DNA from: Flavobacteriales bacterium UBA5871
GTDB lineage: Bacteria > Bacteroidota > Bacteroidia > Flavobacteriales_D > Crocinitomicaceae
DNA: 5,323 nt
Direction of reading: 5' to 3'
Assembly (NCBI GenBank): GCA_002432085.1
Contig: DJFN01000249.1
Location: forward strand, 181 to 5,503
In this document: piece after piece, positions 4,491-5,323 of the stretch
Position numbering within the stretch: position 1 is the first letter of the stretch
Layout of the letters: every line of letters begins with the position of its first letter
Position numbers and translations under genes: made by a program
The notes under the pieces: generated by a model
Told to the model about the DNA's origin: nothing
The model's database searches: none
Seen by the model: only the letters and a program-made list of their open reading frames with translations

Positions 4491-5293
4491 TGGCGGAGAC
4501 CTTGCAGGAAAATATGCTGTTCTCGTGTGTTCACGATCAGCATTTCGGGACCGAACAGCTCGTACATCACCACGCGCTGAGCATTATCATCTCCGGTAAA
4601 ATGGAGATCATGACTCCAGAAGGTATTCGCTTTTTCGAAGAAGGCGACATGGGGATCATGCGGAAAAACACGTTGCTGAAAACGCGCAAGCATCCTTCAC
4701 CGGATGGCCGACCGTTTAAGTCGTTCACCATTTTTCTCACGGAGCCCATCCTGCGGGAATACGCCCTGCAAAACAACATTACCGCTCAGGAACGGTTTAC
4801 GGGAAATCCACTGGTGGAAATTCCCAACCAATCGTTCCTGGGCGGATTTTTCCAGTCGATGCTGCCCTACTTCGACCAGCCGGATTATTTCACGCCGAAA
4901 ATGGCCACGATCAAAACCCGGGAGGCGATCGAGCTGCTGTTGCAGATGGCACCGTCGTTTTCGGCTTTTCTGTTCGATTTCAGTCAGCCGTTCAAGATCG
5001 ACCTGGAAGCTTTTATGCAGAAAAACTTCCTATTCAACATTCCGATGATGGAGTTTGCCAGACTTTCAGGAAGAAGTCTTTCGACATTCAAGCGCGATTT
5101 CTCGAGGATATTCGGAGAATCGCCCGAGAAATGGCTGAAGCAAAAACGGCTCGCGGAGGCGCATGATCTGTTGCAAACGGGCCGCAAGCCTTCGGATGTT
5201 TATTTGCAGGTTGGCTTTGAGAACTTTTCGCATTTTTCGAATGCGTTCAAGAACCATTTCGGTTACAATGCTTCGCGGATTATGAGCTCATGA
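4490..5293 (+). CDS. AraC-family transcriptional regulator (ExsA-like N-terminal domain)
   Basis: The 267-aa protein has an N-terminal sensing domain (about 1-165) of the ExsA-like kind, with HHHALSIIISGKMEI at 27-41 and a cupin-like GDMGIMRKN turn at 52-60. The C-terminus holds two AraC-type helix-turn-helices: the first at about 185-209 (MMEFARLSGRSLSTFKRDF), the second at about 234-258 (VGFENFSHFSNAFKNHFG). ATG at 4490 overlaps the SDR stop (TAATG). An inner ATG at 4514 has AGGAAA before it but would remove the conserved N-terminal lead-in, so the first is preferred. SDR genes paired with this kind of AraC regulator are common in Bacteroidota, and the regulator probably controls its own operon through the tandem site upstream. 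The inducer is unknown. Confidence 0.92.
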   Translation: MAETLQENMLFSCVHDQHFGTEQLVHHHALSIIISGKMEIMTPEGIRFFEEGDMGIMRKNTLLKTRKHPSPDGRPFKSFTIFLTEPILREYALQNNITAQERFTGNPLVEIPNQSFLGGFFQSMLPYFDQPDYFTPKMATIKTREAIELLLQMAPSFSAFLFDFSQPFKIDLEAFMQKNFLFNIPMMEFARLSGRSLSTFKRDFSRIFGESPEKWLKQKRLAEAHDLLQTGRKPSDVYLQVGFENFSHFSNAFKNHFGYNASRIMSS

Positions 5294-5323
5294 GTCAAGC
5301 CATACTTGCCCACGAACCTCGGG
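5290..5323 (+). CDS. Possible third operon gene, only the first 11 codons present
   Basis: An ATG at 5290 overlaps the AraC stop as ATGA and stays open to the window edge (MSQAILAHEPR). The 4-base overlap is typical of coupled operon genes, and it would continue the SDR-AraC unit. The stretch is too short to identify, and an opposite-strand gene ending at 5288 (…VWLDS, TGA) cannot be excluded. Confidence 0.35.
   Translation, partial: MSQAILAHEPR

Overview
The window looks like chromosomal DNA of a Bacteroidota bacterium. The evidence is a short Crp/Fnr-type protein ending in the KYIASYL-MTPETLSRIR signature common in that phylum, a LytTR response regulator, an ExsA-like AraC regulator coupled to an SDR oxidoreductase, and A-rich leaders with few Shine-Dalgarno sites. 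Promoter candidates resemble the phylum's TTTG / TAnnTTTG pattern. I cannot name a genus. There is no sign of phage, integrase, transposase, CRISPR, tRNA or rRNA.

Layout. From 1 to about 3382 all genes read on the minus strand. 1-408 is a DinB-family protein cut by the left edge. 409-677 is intergenic and holds a 158-bp element with perfect 20-bp terminal inverted repeats (503-660) and a small palindrome in its middle. 678-1202 is a Crp/Fnr-family regulator. Directly upstream, 3 nt away, is a 50-residue single-pass membrane protein (1206-1358, GTG start). A strong intrinsic terminator (1472-1507) ends a two-gene unit of hypothetical proteins: an acidic-tailed protein (1526-1882) preceded by a conserved-looking protein of about 98 aa (1889-2185). 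2200-2635 holds no convincing gene but is rich in structure: one hairpin at 2279-2305, a three-block nested inverted repeat over 2355-2552, two tiny ORFs, and a 9-bp direct repeat. 2636-3382 is a LytTR-type response regulator.

The strand switches at 3383-3674, a divergent regulatory region. It holds a plausible promoter for the response regulator and a 17-bp direct repeat of 22-bp period just upstream of the rightward operon. That operon is an SDR oxidoreductase (3675-4490), an AraC-family regulator whose start overlaps the SDR stop by one base (4490-5293), and probably a third gene whose ATG overlaps the AraC stop (ATGA at 5290-5293) and runs off the right edge.

How the parts may work together. 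The clearest circuit is the rightward operon: an SDR enzyme and its own AraC regulator, with a tandem site upstream whose geometry suits AraC autoregulation. It also suits binding by the LytTR regulator encoded divergently next door. The most unusual non-coding features are the 158-bp inverted-repeat element, the nested palindrome at 2355-2552 and the 22-bp-period tandem site. I found no clear evidence of a wholly new multi-gene system.
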